A stretch of 64,000 nt of DNA from Fasciolopsis buskii (taxonomy: Eukaryota; Platyhelminthes; Trematoda; Plagiorchiida; Fasciolidae). Positions 23,501 through 36,229 of the stretch are shown piece by piece. The position numbers and the translations under genes are program-made. Within the stretch, counting starts at the first letter, position 1, and every line of letters begins with the position of its first letter. A model generated the notes under the pieces. The model was given only the letters and a program-made list of their open reading frames with translations. It had not been told where the DNA came from and ran no database searches. The stretch is from positions 16,347 to 80,346 of the forward strand of contig LUCM01004989.1 of NCBI GenBank assembly GCA_008360955.1. The letters run 5' to 3'.

Positions 23501-26500
23501 TTCCTGTCTCTAAAACCCACCAGTGCCCGACGGAAATGCTCTTTGTTCCGGCGAAATATCCCAAGGGCACTCATATCCGAAGCTTATTCAGCTGGTAGAC
23601 AAAATTGCACCTTGGTCCTGGAATGGACTGTTTCGATAAAGGGCGACAAACGACAGCCTGATACAAGCCGGAGCAGCTGGGTGATCGTCTTCCACCAACG
23701 GAGCCGCTGTCCTTCTTGGGACTAATTTTCACAACTTATGATTCGAAGTTCGGAGACGAACCTCACCGTCCTCGTGGCACCCGCGGTCTACAAGAGTGGT
23801 TTGCCCCGTTCTAGACTTAACATGGGAAGCCTTCTCGCCCACGCGAGTCCAACATTCTTCGGAGATAAACAAACTCCTGAATCGCACCCCATTAAATTCT
23901 ATCAATCAAATTAGGCACGCAGACCTAACAAATTTCTAAGCTTTCCAAGCACTCACCAACACGATTTAGGGCCCCTGCTTGTTAGAAGACACCTGACTCT
24001 CAACGTCCAAACGCTGATCTCTTGGCTTAAGACGCACCAAGTGAGACTTTTATGATACCTCATCTGAAAGAATCGTTTGAGCAACAAGCAGTCAAAATCG
24101 TATCCCGAATCTAAAACACAACGGAGTCGGAAACTCAGACACTTCATCAAAACATTCAACCGATTTGCAGGCGTAAACAATTCCCAAATTCGCTATCATA
24201 AATACTCGAAGTGACCGCCCACGTCAGTGTATATAAATGCGCCGGTGATTAATGCGCATTCCAGAACATTGACTGCCAGGCTCTGACAGTGATTAAACAA
24301 GCAAACGAACTAAAGAAAAGGTGGGATAAAGCAAAAAAGGCACTTGTATGACAGTTGTTTCACGATTTCTGGAGCAAAACGTTTTCAGAGGATTTTCCCA
24401 AGCCAAACTATATACCACCACCTCGTATAGGGTAAATGAGGGATACTTTTAATTTCGGCTTTCTCTCCTCACTAAGAGGACCTGACCAAGCACTGCAATC
24501 CCGCTGTAGACCATTCGGGACCCCTTTGGATAACATTAAGCGAGTCATTAAAGAATGCACTGAAGATGTTTCGCTGAGCTAAAGATGTGCAGTCGTGAGT
24601 ACCCAGCTTGAGAAAACACCGGCAAAAAACGGTGTCGGGTAAATGCTTTTAAGTGGCAAATACAACCAATCGACCCAGATTGGGATTACAACCATAAAAT
24701 TTGTCGCAGTGCAAATTGGTTGATGCCCTCACGGTTCCGCTGGCTTTCATCACAGTGGATTTTCGAACATCTGTCTCCATATTATCCTCCATTGTGGACA
24801 TAGGCTACTTCGGAAACCGTGACATGCTTTAAGTGGCCTATCTGGCAGTAAACTTTTGAATGGTACAATTATCCAGCGGAACTAATGTCAGAAACTTAGA
24901 CACTCCGGGTGGGTTCCCTCATAGGCCAGGATTAGGTCAGATGATGAGAAACAGCTCAATTGGCTCAAGCTAGTGATATGGGCTAACGTACTGTCGGACC
25001 CTTTGGCATATCATTTATATAGCAGCTCAGAAACCGAAATAAGTTTTTGGATCACTTTTTAGACATGTCAAATCATCTCTGTTGTTTTCCAGAACGATTT
25101 CTGTTGCTGTTTGAAAAATTGTGACCGGCAGTTCATTCACTCTACTGAACAAAAATTGACATCACTTAATGTAGGAGAGGCAATTCCTTGTTATGTTACG
25201 CAACATGGTCCGACCTTGCAGTAAGGCATAAGTAAAGCGGTTGGAAGTCTTGCTTTATAAACATTAGATAAACTAGAGTACGCAGAGGAAGGTCCATGCA
25301 AACTAACCATGAGTTAGTATCGTTGATAATGCTCTACCACGGTGGTACCTAATTTCACTACATATTCTGCAATTCATTAAAATATTTGACATATGTTGTG
25401 TTCGAGTGCTTACCCGATAATCTGTGATACGTTCTCACATCCTTTTTGCTGAAATGGTTCTTTACTGGATCCCATTTTCATCATACCCGTGGGTCATTTC
25501 CTCCTGTTTTTTGACCATTGACTCTTCCAAGGAGATATTCCGCATTTACGCTCGTTAGCCACACTAAAGCTTCCAAAAGTCCCTGTCGAATCTCCAGAGA
25601 CCTTTGCTCCTTCAACGAAAACTTCCGAGTCTAATCAATTTTTCCCACATGTCTCAGCCTCCCTAACCTCAAGCAAACAAAGGGTTGGTTACTTCACTTT
25701 CTTACTGGCAGAATTCCCTCTGGAAGTGACGCTCAAGCTTGTGTTTAATACAGTATGCTGGGTTTAAATGTTTGCATGTCAAAATAAACACGTCGGTCTT
25801 CCCAAAGGAATGGGCTGGTCTTAGACAAAAGGATTCATTGTGACGTTTTAGAAGACCGCTTTGCTCTTTTGAGTCTCTCGACACTCGAAGGAATCACTAA
25901 ACTAAAGTCACCGGATTCTGTAAGCGAAGGGCAGGCTCTCATATGTCGCAGTTGCTTACCTAAAGGGCCTTGATGTTCAGCGAATTATAATCGCGCTAAG
26001 AGTGTTATCACGGTGTGGTGTCCGTCAAAATACCCACAGCATGCTCAAGATTAAAGAATTCTGCGCTCTTTAGCCATGTTTTTCAAATTATTATCATATA
26101 AGAGACATTTTTTATCTTTCAGCTTTTTCTTCATTTATGAAGGAAGGAACAAAGTAGATCAGCTCTCAGGAAGAAGACCAGGGCCAGCAAAAAGCTGCCA
26201 AATGGGGAAGTTGACCAGCGTTGAGACGATGCGGACCCGCAACCTTCACACACAGACGCCATGGCCTTATCTACTGTGCCACCGCCACTGCAAAAGATCG
26301 TTCAGAAAACCGATCATTGTAGCTTCACATTTATGACCCTCGCTGGTTAGAGTTTGGTCTCCCACCCGAAACCATTTCGCCCATTTAGAATGATGCGCGA
26401 ATCCCGCTCGCAAAGCTGGCTCTCTACATTATAAAGTTTTGCTTTTCAAAGCTAAATCGGAATAACATTTTCGCTGCAATTTAGGTGGCAGTGGCGGGAT

Positions 26501-29200
26501 TTAAGTAACGCCGTTAACAGAAGGATTTCGTTGGAAGATATGAAAGCCCCGGCAAACGGGACATTTTTGTAGTGAAAAGAAGTGGCAATATAAAACCTAG
26601 ATGGTTCATAAAAAATTTTAACTAAATAATTGACAACTTTTCCTGATAGACGCTTTTAGATGGACGAATAACAATCAGTGAGTGGTTGACTGTTAGGAAA
26701 GTCGGATGTGAGTCACTACTCTGCAGTTACCAATATATAAGGCTTTTCACTACTCAACAACTGGTCCAGCTGCGATATCGCTTCCTTCATCAGGAAATAA
26801 TTTTGGCGAATAACTTAGAGTCTACTCCGGAGAAACTATGGGACAAGTTGTACAACAGATTTTGGTGAAAAGTATAAAGGTTCAAGATGCTGGTAGCGAG
26901 TGAATCCTTAAGTGCACCGTGAAGCCTAAAGGGCCTCGAGAGCTTCTTCTGGAGATGGAGCACATTGCGTTTTATCCCGAGGGCCGCACCTGTCTCCTAC
27001 TTGGCTGAAATGGAAAGGTAGGTATGAAAATTGTGAAGCGTATTTCTGAAAGGCGGGTTTTAAATCAGCCCCTGCTAAGAAATGTTACTTCCTAGGTGGT
27101 GCGGAATGTTGCGCTGTAGTGCATGCCGGGACCCACGTCTAGTGGCCGGCGAGGCGGATACACCAAGAACAGAAAACTAACAAGATTAAAAACTCAGTTT
27201 AGTATTAGATTTCAACGCAGTCCTCGATATGACCGGTCTTATCCCGCTGCTTTTAAAGCCCGCTATTTCCAGGCCCGAACTTGATCCCCGTAACTTATTC
27301 GCCGTCGCCATCTCCGTAAAAGCCAACGCTAAGATAACTTAAAGATATCGGCACTTGACAAATTTTGCTGCTTTTTGGGATACAACCTTTTGCAGATCAG
27401 CTTTGTTGCCGAAAAGAGAAAATACTCCTGCCGGCCAGCTGGCAAAGGACAGCATAAAATTAAGGCAGTTTCAAGTAGGCTGTCGGTGAAGGCAAACGCC
27501 GGAAGCACCTGTCTGTAGCCCAAATTTGCAGACCAAAACAATGTTCTGAGAGAAGATGGAACTTAGCCATTTACGCGAAGATGTATGCAAAGGCTCAGAT
27601 CATATTAGATGCCAAAAATATCCCATGTGCGTTCATTTTGTGAAGTTTTGGCTAAAAATCTTTTCGGGGAGCGGAAGGAAGCCAGTACAGAAGAATGCAC
27701 GTTAACACTGGAGAGGGGCATTCACCACAGTGGTGCTAATGGGTAGGGCTGACCGAGTGCTGGCCACCTGACCTGAAAACACGTTGAGGGGTGAATTCCG
27801 CAGGTGTGGTACGCCAACCAGCACACTTCTGCAGCCAAGCTGCACGCCTGATATGAACCAAGTTATTGCAATGACGCAGCCCTACACGGGCGGAGAGGGA
27901 GAGAATGAGGATTTGGTGTGTAGAAGCTAGATATCAGGTTTCCAGAAGCGCAGGATCCCAGGCCAGGCAAAAAAGGTAGCCAGAGTGCGAAATAGTTTTT
28001 GAAGTCCAAACAGAATTGATCGGCCCCAAAAAATAGGAACGAGCGGTTTTCCGGTCTTGCTGCCGGCTGCGGATTAGAAAGCGATCGCTTGTGCAAGCAT
28101 CTCAGAAAAGAAAGCTGTCAGTATCTATATCACAGTTCAAAATATTTAGTCAATAGCTGGTTCTGTTAGCAAATCCGGTTACGTAGGCCCGTGCAGATAG
28201 GTGAAAAAGCCGACCTAGCGTCAGAATTGTCTACACGTGCCGGTAAAACGGAACTGGGCTAATATTAGAGGGGACGGGCAGCAAATAAAGGCGTTAGACC
28301 TAAATACAAAACGAGCCAGGACAGACAGCGATGCGCCATGGACTGACTATGTCCGCAGTAAAGAAATCATAGCGAAGTTTAAAAGGCAAAGCAGATGAAA
28401 CCATAGAAATGTTAGAGAATAAGATACCAGATAGGTAGAATGAGCTGATAAGATATTAATACATAGTTGGTCGATAATTCTGCGAAAGTAACAAAACAGT
28501 CTTACTCGTATAGGGAGTTGCGATGACCAGGACTAAGAAATCAGAAGTACGCATTGCGGGTGCTGGTTGAGCCTATTCAGATGGTGATATCAGAAATGAA
28601 ATATTTTTTCAAGATGAACAAAATGGCAACACCAACGCGTTTTAAAAGCAATAATCTAGTTTCATACATTTGGTACTCATGTGGCTATGGTTGGTGCGAA
28701 TGAGTGAGAAATGGTGCTGCAAATACTCCACCCCATAGATGATTGTCATAAAATGCCCAATCGTTTGGGAAGTTTTCTTCATGATGACGAATATTTAACC
28801 ATAAAGAATTTGGCCCTGATAGATTGCTTTTTCACTTAGAACTTACTAACGAACTCCGTATTACGAAGAGAGCATCGGTGCGGATTCCAATCGCGAGTTG
28901 CAGAGTCGGAGACACCACCTGTTATAACGTTGTTGGCGAGCACCAGGTTTGCTCTTGTGAGTCAAAGCCACAAAGAACCGAAATGCATTGACTTGCGGCA
29001 TTTCACTTAGTTCGCGTTTGCGAAGAAGCCAATGAATTGCTTGGTAAGGGCACGCGGGACGTTTTGGATTGCCGCTTAGTTACCCGGCTTCATGTTAGAA
29101 CAGATTGAAAGAAATATTTTGGAATGGGTCTGACGTGGGCTCTAAAATGATCAAGTTTGCCTTCTTTTAACCAAATTTTCTGTACAAAAGTTCCACTAAT
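20521..29200. other. Intergenic, nothing recognised
   Basis: All open frames here are short and none resembles a known family. No SINE, RTE or CR1 piece could be supported. A G-rich bias of the plus strand begins near 27.6 kb. Confidence 0.4.
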
Positions 29201-29324
29201 TTATTTGCTTTCGCACTTCGCACAAGAGCATGTTTCGGAAGTTCAAGATGCAAGAATAATTTATCCCTAGGTTGTGAACTTGAGAGTCGATGGAAATGAT
29301 TTGGTCACCAAGTTGGAGTTCACT

Positions 29325-30200
29325 TTAGAGCAAGGAGTATTTGCAGCCTGTGATGCTGCTTTTTCCAGCAGTGAATTTCATCATCCAGTCATTTCCCTGG
29401 GAAATGAGTGAATCGGAGTCTTGTGGCGTGTTATTAGTGATAGACTCCAAGACTGCAGGGTGAAAAGTGCATACAATCTTGTCATCAACGAAGAGAAACA
29501 ATACGCCGTTACAAATAACGTCGGAGACATCTCTGACTAACAAGAGGAAGAGCAGGGCCCCCAAAATCCGCCTTGGATTATACTGCTGGTCACTACTCAA
29601 GGTCCAGATATGAAGCTAATCAATTAAACCAGCTGGTCTTTTGACCACAGGTATGACAAAAACTGTGACAACATCGGATCAACGGTAATGTAGGATCAAA
29701 TTTGTTCATCAGTCTGCGGTGAGACCATCGGCCGGAAGCCTTTACCTTGTCCAAGATCACTATAACTAACCTAAAAGTGTTCATAGCCTTTGTGATGAGG
29801 TCAATCCTGCAAGTAGCGTAAGATTTCATTCGAAATGTTATCAGGTTCCTGTTTCAGAAGATATGCTGCAAGGCCATCCTTAATCAGATATTCTGTGGTT
29901 CCATTGGATATAGGGGTGCGGTTGATTGGGCGGTAACTGGCAGGAGCGTGTCCCCTCCGAGTAGTCGGGGCTAATCTTAGAGGGTTTCAACTGTCGCGGC
30001 AAGGTGCGGCATTGTACAGACAAACTGAACATGTTTGCGAGCAAAATTGAAATCCCAGTCCCGCCAAGCAAGAAAACAGCCAATGACATTGAGTCAGGTC
30101 GGGGATGGTGGACAATCGTTTTGCCATTACATAACTTACTCCCTTCGAAAGAACTTCCATTGTTGAGTGTGACTCGGTAGTCGAGGGAGATCAGCAAGGG
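29325..30200 (-). mobile_element. CR1-like reverse transcriptase remnant
   Basis: In minus-strand order: ANMFSLSVQCRTLPRQLKPS (in 30197-29880, the N..SL..G.LP..WK block), ILDKVKASGRWSHRRLMNKFD (in 29829-29620, the D.SKAFD.V.H..L..KL block), and GALLFLLLVRDVSDVI followed by LFLFVDDKIVCTFHP (29600-29325). The active site reads FVDD instead of F/YADD. Frames are broken between blocks. Confidence 0.75.
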
Positions 30201-33200
30201 CTGGCATCATTGTTGTCATTTACCACAGAAGAGTCAACGAGATCTCCTTACTCTGCTCCTGTAAACTCTCGTGGGTTATTTTTGTAAATTCTGTTTTAAA
30301 TGACGTATTGAATGCAATTGGCTGGGAACGTGGAAAAGATAATTCTACGTTCAAGCATCTTTCCTAGTGCTGCGTTTGTTTTGGACCGATTTATAGCTAC
30401 CGGTGCCGCCTCCAGAGTTCGTGTTAATCGGTTTTTTCTTAGAAACATCGAAAAATTTCTGGTCGTGAGAAAGTCTCGCCGGAGTTCGGCGAGCCTACAG
30501 TTTAGTCGGTCATGCTAATTATTTTGTGGAAGCTTTTTTGAATTTGGGATGGAGCATTGGCATCAGGACACCGGTATGGGTTGGAAAACAGCTTGCCCGT
30601 GGACGCCTACACTTGCGATGTTAGAAGAAATGGTTCCCTTTGCAGTCAGGAACTGGAGTAGACAAATGATTCCAGTTAGCTACGAAATACCGCCTTGAAT
30701 ATGGTGGGGGTTATTTATTCGGTAGGTGCAATGAAACGCTAAGGAGCAACTGATCACATTCAGTTCATCTAGCCTCTGTAGACGTTTGGACCTGTTTTAA
30801 TCCTACCGTAAGTACCAAATTAACAACACTGCAGCTCACTGTTTGGTTCGTTACGTGTTACGTCCAACCGCCCTAATGAATAATTTCAGGGAAATGTGGC
30901 AAGTTGTTTTAAGAAGAAAAGGCGGACCAGCACAAGTCGGATGCTTTGAAGTCTCCAGCAATCGGCTTGGAAACTGTTAGGCCAGAAGCCGTACACATTT
31001 GTTCGGCTATCCTCAGAAAATCATTATGTCAAGAACCCGGGGGGCGTCAATTTGGATGGCACCCCGCAGGGAATATTGAAACAATAAAGTTGGTAGTGAT
31101 CCAGTGACTTAGACGGGACAGCCGCCCACACGGTTGTTTTATCGAATCTTTCCGAAGAACGTGTGGCTGGGAATGGTTATGGAGTTGTTAGGAGTATGAT
31201 CGCTGTGCTATGTGAGCTAAGACGAGAGTAAGAAAGAACGGATATATTTAGTTTCCGGTAGTTTGGAGTAGGCGAAAATTTTCCGAAGGTGCAACTGTCA
31301 TTGATGAATGTGGGGTTTTTTGTTGATTGAGAATCCCGGACAGAAAAAACAATTTCAATTTCAACTATTTTTTTGAATTTTTATACACCTTGTTTGTAGA
31401 ACCTCTTAGCTGAGGTGTCGCATCGTTTGAGCGCGGGAGCATCGGCCAAGGCAGGATGATGGTACGCCTTTTAGTGGTGATAGGCAGTTGACGGTAGGTG
31501 ATCCCTTAGACTAACTGGGCTGATTAATTTGTGAATCGTAGCAATGTAACAGTTTGATAAAACTACATTCAGTCTCAGAGGAAGTTGCCGCCATGACAAC
31601 ATCGACAGCATAAGCCGATGGTGGGCCGATAGACGGGACAGCGTGGCCGGGGTTGGTAGGCGCAGGAAGGATGAAAGTTAAATCGTGGCCATGCTGGCCA
31701 CCTCAAGTGGAGCTACATAGGGAGCGAATAATAGGAAAGGGAGCCGAGACCGTAGGCAGTAAGTCGGGGGTGAGTCGCTGGCAGAAGAGGCGCAGTTTTA
31801 TGGAGAGGGAGACTTTCCTGGTTGTAAGGAAGATACCGGTGGGCGGAAGACGTTTGTGGGTTTGGAGCATGGTTCATACGGCTATCGCTTTGGGAGAAAG
31901 TTTCATTTCACCATATTTTGGGTGGCCCCGATTGAGACGGCGGCGGAGCTAGATGTAATGGGATGGATTAGTGCCTGACCCTATGCACGAAAGGTGCCCG
32001 TGCACAGGAAATTTTGCCGCAGTTTGAGGGAGTAAATGGTGACGTGGAGGATCCTGTCTCCACTGTGCATCTTGATAGATCCGAGATTTGGGAGTTTGCC
32101 AGTCTGTGTGGTAAACGAGTAATGGAGAGTGACAAATTTTCTTGGCGCGCAATGAGGCCTCCAAGATGCAGTCCACGTCTGTGGCCTTCCTTTCGGCCAC
32201 AACCTTGAGGAGTACTTTGTGGTTTGAGAGCTCAGTTTGAGAGAAATACTAAGGCCAGCTCGAGGGTTAATGGACAGCGCGGGTGGACCGAGTGCCGTAA
32301 TCACTTCGGTGGCGTCGTTTGCAGAATTTGGCCTCGAGGTTGAATGCCTGTAGAGCAAGTGCTCCTAAGTACCGTTTTTCCGATTTCGGGATGGGATGTT
32401 TTTCGAGGCGTGTGTTCCTTCCCATTCGTGGGGAGGGTGCTTTGGTGATTAACCAGGGTCTGGGTCTTGGTGCCGATGTTAGCGGTACATTTTATTCGGG
32501 CGTTTTATAGGGAGGAGAAAAACTACCATGCGGAAACACGAACGACGCCTACCCTGGAAGATCTCTTAAGGAAGCAGAGCACAGCGAGACTGGCCAACCG
32601 TGGTTCGACAAAATAAAGAATCTCGGGCTCATCCGTCTGTAGATCAGTTGTCTTAACGCTGTTCATGCATTCTGTCCCTCTGACTTCAAGAAAAGGAACC
32701 AAATAGGCGTACCTTTGTATATTTCTGGACTTATGAGCGGCATGGGCAAGGCAAGATCAAATTTGTCTATAAAAGATGTACAGGAACCGTGAAGAATAAA
32801 AACCAGAAGGGATTTGTGATGAACGCTGCTTTCGTTAATCTTGAGGCAACATGAGAATCTGCAAATCGACGCAATGTTCAAAAGTATGCGAGACGAAAGT
32901 CAATACTGGACAAACTGCTCTGCAAGATTGAACAGGATTCTCTAGAACTGTTCTTCGGCAACAAACTGCAAGTCATTTCGTGCTTGCGCGCACTAAACAA
33001 GAATGCCGCTGGCTCAATGGCGGACGTTAAAATATGGCCGGAATCTCGGAAGTCAAGAGCGTTACGTGGTGGACAGAAAAGTTAGGGTGGGATGAGAATC
33101 AGTATGGATAGAAAAAGTGGATGGAAGTTACCCAAAAACAGAGTAACCTTATGCGAGGTGAACAAGGAAGTCGCATTCAACAGCAATAAAAGGCCGATAA

Positions 33201-35681
33201 AATGCCGAAGAAAGCGGAGAAATACTATCAATTCTGCTGAACTATTTGGAGAACAAGATTTTGTGAAATACTTTCTAGAGATAAAATATGGAACTCTCAG
33301 TACTGCCGACTGGCGGCAAATTGATCTGTGAGGTGCAATGGAGGCAACAGTTGCGTAAAAATTAAAAGTTTTTTAAGTATACCAGTCAGGGATATCTTCT
33401 ATGCTACCATTTTTGTTTTCATAGATATTGATCTGAGACGGCAGTAGGTATGGGAAATTTGAAGGGGCGCACAAGGCATTACAGCGCAAATGGTGACTGT
33501 TTTTGACCAGTCATGAAGATCCACATGAGTGAGAGTATCAAAAGGGATTAGCCACTTGGTTTGTGTTGAATGGGCAAGTACTGAAGCACCATGTATGGCT
33601 AGCAGCATCCCAGCAGGATAGAGAAGCTAGTAGGTTTGGAGTTGCCCTTACGGTGGCGGAACTCACAACGAGTATTGTCTGGGTGCGGGATGTGAAACAT
33701 AAAAGCGACACAGTCTGGCTTGGATGACAGCTTGGGGTTATGGTGAATAATGAGCGGTAGAGAAATAGGAGCATGATTCGGCCTAAGGTTGGTCGTGTGG
33801 GTGATAAATTCGATCAAGAATGAAAAAGGCAATGTAAAAGGTCAAGAATCATGACGGGATATTGAGTTGACGTGAGTTAGCTCGACGTCAACTGTCCGAG
33901 GGTTTATTGGTGATACATCAAACTGGTGTCCTGGTTAATACCAAAGAAATTATGTGATACGGTTATCAGAGTATTGCTGGGATCAGGTTGCCACTATGAC
34001 ACAAAGTAATTCAGCTGCAGACAGTTGGCAGCTACTCCGAATTACTAGGTCAAGTGTCTGCCAGTTTTCATGGTCAACATGCTGTGCGCTGCTGACCTGT
34101 GCAATTAGTACTAATCAGCCAGAAGAATGAAAAGACAGCTAGAGTTAATACGCAGGGGACAATATTTGACAAAGGCATGCCAGCAAGTTTGCCGCAGCAG
34201 AGTGTAATTAGCAGCCTTGCCATGCAATTAACGTTTGTTCCAAACAAACGATATGGAATGAAAAAGTCATGTTTATATGCACATAACCTGCAACGAGGAA
34301 CCGTTCCAGTCTTGGTCCGGATCAAGTCGTTCAGCGATTCTTAATGTGATTCGCAAAAAAACCTCTCAAGTTGTGGATAGCAATTCAACCCCAATGCAAC
34401 GCGTAGTCAGATTTGATTCGAAATCCAAGAAAGAAAAAGATTGCCCGCAAATTCTACGGCACTATTCATGGGTTAAAAATTATGCACACAACAGTCATAC
34501 GTTTGAACGTGAGCCTCAGTGAATATCCAAATAGGAGGTGGTCAAAAATAAGACAAAAATCTGTGTAACGTTGCATGCGCGATTAAATGGAATGAATAGG
34601 ATGTGCCTGTCCCGTGGTTAAATCACATACAAGGGATTCTGCGCGCTTGATTAGGTCCAACAACACTTGCCTGGGCGTGGTAACCAAAAACAAATGTGAA
34701 CAAACAAACCGTCCACAGTCGACAAACGTGATCAATAAAACGAAGGTGAACTGTTACAAAACAAGCCGCCCCACGACCAGTGATACGTTACTGCACCGAA
34801 GGTCCATAAAATAATCTCAAATAAAGAGCAGTGGGAGGAAAAATAAAGGATAACACATCGAACTGAAAATAGACGCAACCGAGGTCTGCGTCACTACGAG
34901 CAATTTGGGCGGGACGAGTTTGATATCGAGAGAAAAAAAGAAACGAATGGAATTTTTACCAGTCTAGATGTTTCAAGGGGTCTCATTTCTGTTTACTCCT
35001 CTAACTACAGCGCCACTGTGGCTTCTGCATAACGCCTTGGTTTCCGGTGGACAATTTTTTTCCTTTCCTCCCGCTGAACTCTCCTGTCTCCGTCTTCTAC
35101 TGTCCTTAGTGATCTTATACATCCATGCATAACAACATCAATATCTACCTCAGTGTGCATTTTCTGTTTCTCTTCATGCGGAGCCGCGATAACGACTGTC
35201 ATCCAACCAAATATATTTGATCTACTGCGTGACCCAATCCACGAGTGGTCTGGACACGTTGCTGCATCTACCCTGTCCCAGGTTGGTCGCTGCTTTCTGG
35301 ACTTATCTGGCTCCGCAAACCTCAATTAGAAACTAGCTTCTTATCTCTGGGAATCCTACCGGCATTTTTCTGGCTATCCGCTGCACTTCCCCATTTTGCA
35401 TGTGCTCCATGTGCTTATTCTGTGCACCCGGTTTAGGCCGGTGTAACAGATTAAGCCCACGATTCTCGGAGGATCCCACGATTTCCTGAAACCTCGGATT
35501 CTTCAGGCCTTGTATATTTGAAGAAGAGTTGATTGGCGTTTAGGATTAACGAATTTCTAAGTCTGGCGTTTGGTGGGATATATGTTTTTTACAATTCATT
35601 ATAGCTGGAGCATCAGCCTTCAATTTCCGCTTCTTGCAGTTCGGATATGCTGCTTCGATTTCGGTCAAGTATCTAATTCGG
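30201..35681. other. Intergenic with G-over-C bias, nothing recognised
   Basis: From about 30.8 to 33.9 kb G exceeds C on the plus strand (for example 31741-31800), the reverse of the 17.7-20.5 kb stretch. Open frames at 31653-31952, 31981-32358 and 33538-33832 show no domain. The open frame at 35005-35325 on the minus strand is also unassigned. Confidence 0.4.
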
Positions 35682-35695
35682 TGAATCCTTGACTG

Positions 35696-35910
35696 AAATA
35701 ATTCACCATGTGATATCATCACTCAACTCACCATAAAGAAAGCATGGAAGCACTGTACAGCTGTTTCATCCTTGTTAGGAATCATCAGCAGTGCATATCC
35801 ACCGCGCCCCAACTGGGACGCGAACCCGGGACGAACGATTGTGAGTCGAACGCCTTAGCCATTACGCTACCGGGCAGGCTCTGAACGGTTTGTTGAACTT
35901 CACCACATGA
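35696..35910 (-). mobile_element. tRNA-headed SINE, inverted arm without tail
   Basis: Same sequence as the plus-sense arm through tRNA head and body. It ends at GGTGAATTATTT, short of the A-rich 3' tail of its partner by roughly 35 bases. Mismatches to the partner cluster in its last 30 bases. Confidence 0.88.
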
Positions 35911-36215
35911 ATCGCTGTGAGGTAACGGACAGTAACCGTGCAAACCAGTGACGGATAGGTGCAACATCATGTGGTGAAGTTCAACAAACCGTTCAGAGCC
36001 TGCCCGGTAGCGTAATGGCTAAGGCGTTCGACTCACAATCGTTCGTCCCGGGTTCGCGTCCCAGTTGGGGCGCGGTGGATATGCACTGCTGATGATTCCT
36101 AACAAGGATGAAACAGCTGTACAGTGCTTCCATGCTTTCTTTATCGTCAGTTGGGCTATCATATCACATGGTGAATTATTTCATGAAAATATTCAATCTC
36201 CTAGTACTAAAAAAA
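35911..36215 (+). mobile_element. tRNA-headed SINE, best copy in the window
   Basis: Box A TAGCGTAATGG (36008-36018) and box B GGTTCGCGTCC (36051-36061) have the spacing of a tRNA promoter read by RNA polymerase III. A tRNA-like fold places CAC in the anticodon position, which would suggest a Val-type ancestor (weak). A conserved 5' leader of about 90 bases precedes the tRNA part. The body contains GCTGATGATTCCTAACAAGG, and the 3' end is CTAGTACTAAAAAA. Confidence 0.88.
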
Positions 36216-36229
36216 TGAATCCTTGACTG

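Larger units (their letters stand above)
35682..36229. mobile_element. Inverted SINE dimer flanked by a 14-base target-site duplication
   Basis: TGAATCCTTGACTG occurs at 35682-35695 and 36216-36229. Between them lie a minus-sense SINE lacking its tail (35696-35910), a 56-base loop (35911-35966) and a plus-sense SINE ending in a short A run. Bases 35967-36144 are identical to the reverse complement of 35733-35910: 178 bases without a mismatch. The duplication encloses the whole dimer, so it was inserted as one unit. Confidence 0.92.

Noticed and set aside
35990..36075. Genuine tRNA gene
   Set aside because: Boxes A and B are good, but the acceptor and anticodon stems do not pair properly and the sequence is embedded in a multi-copy SINE.
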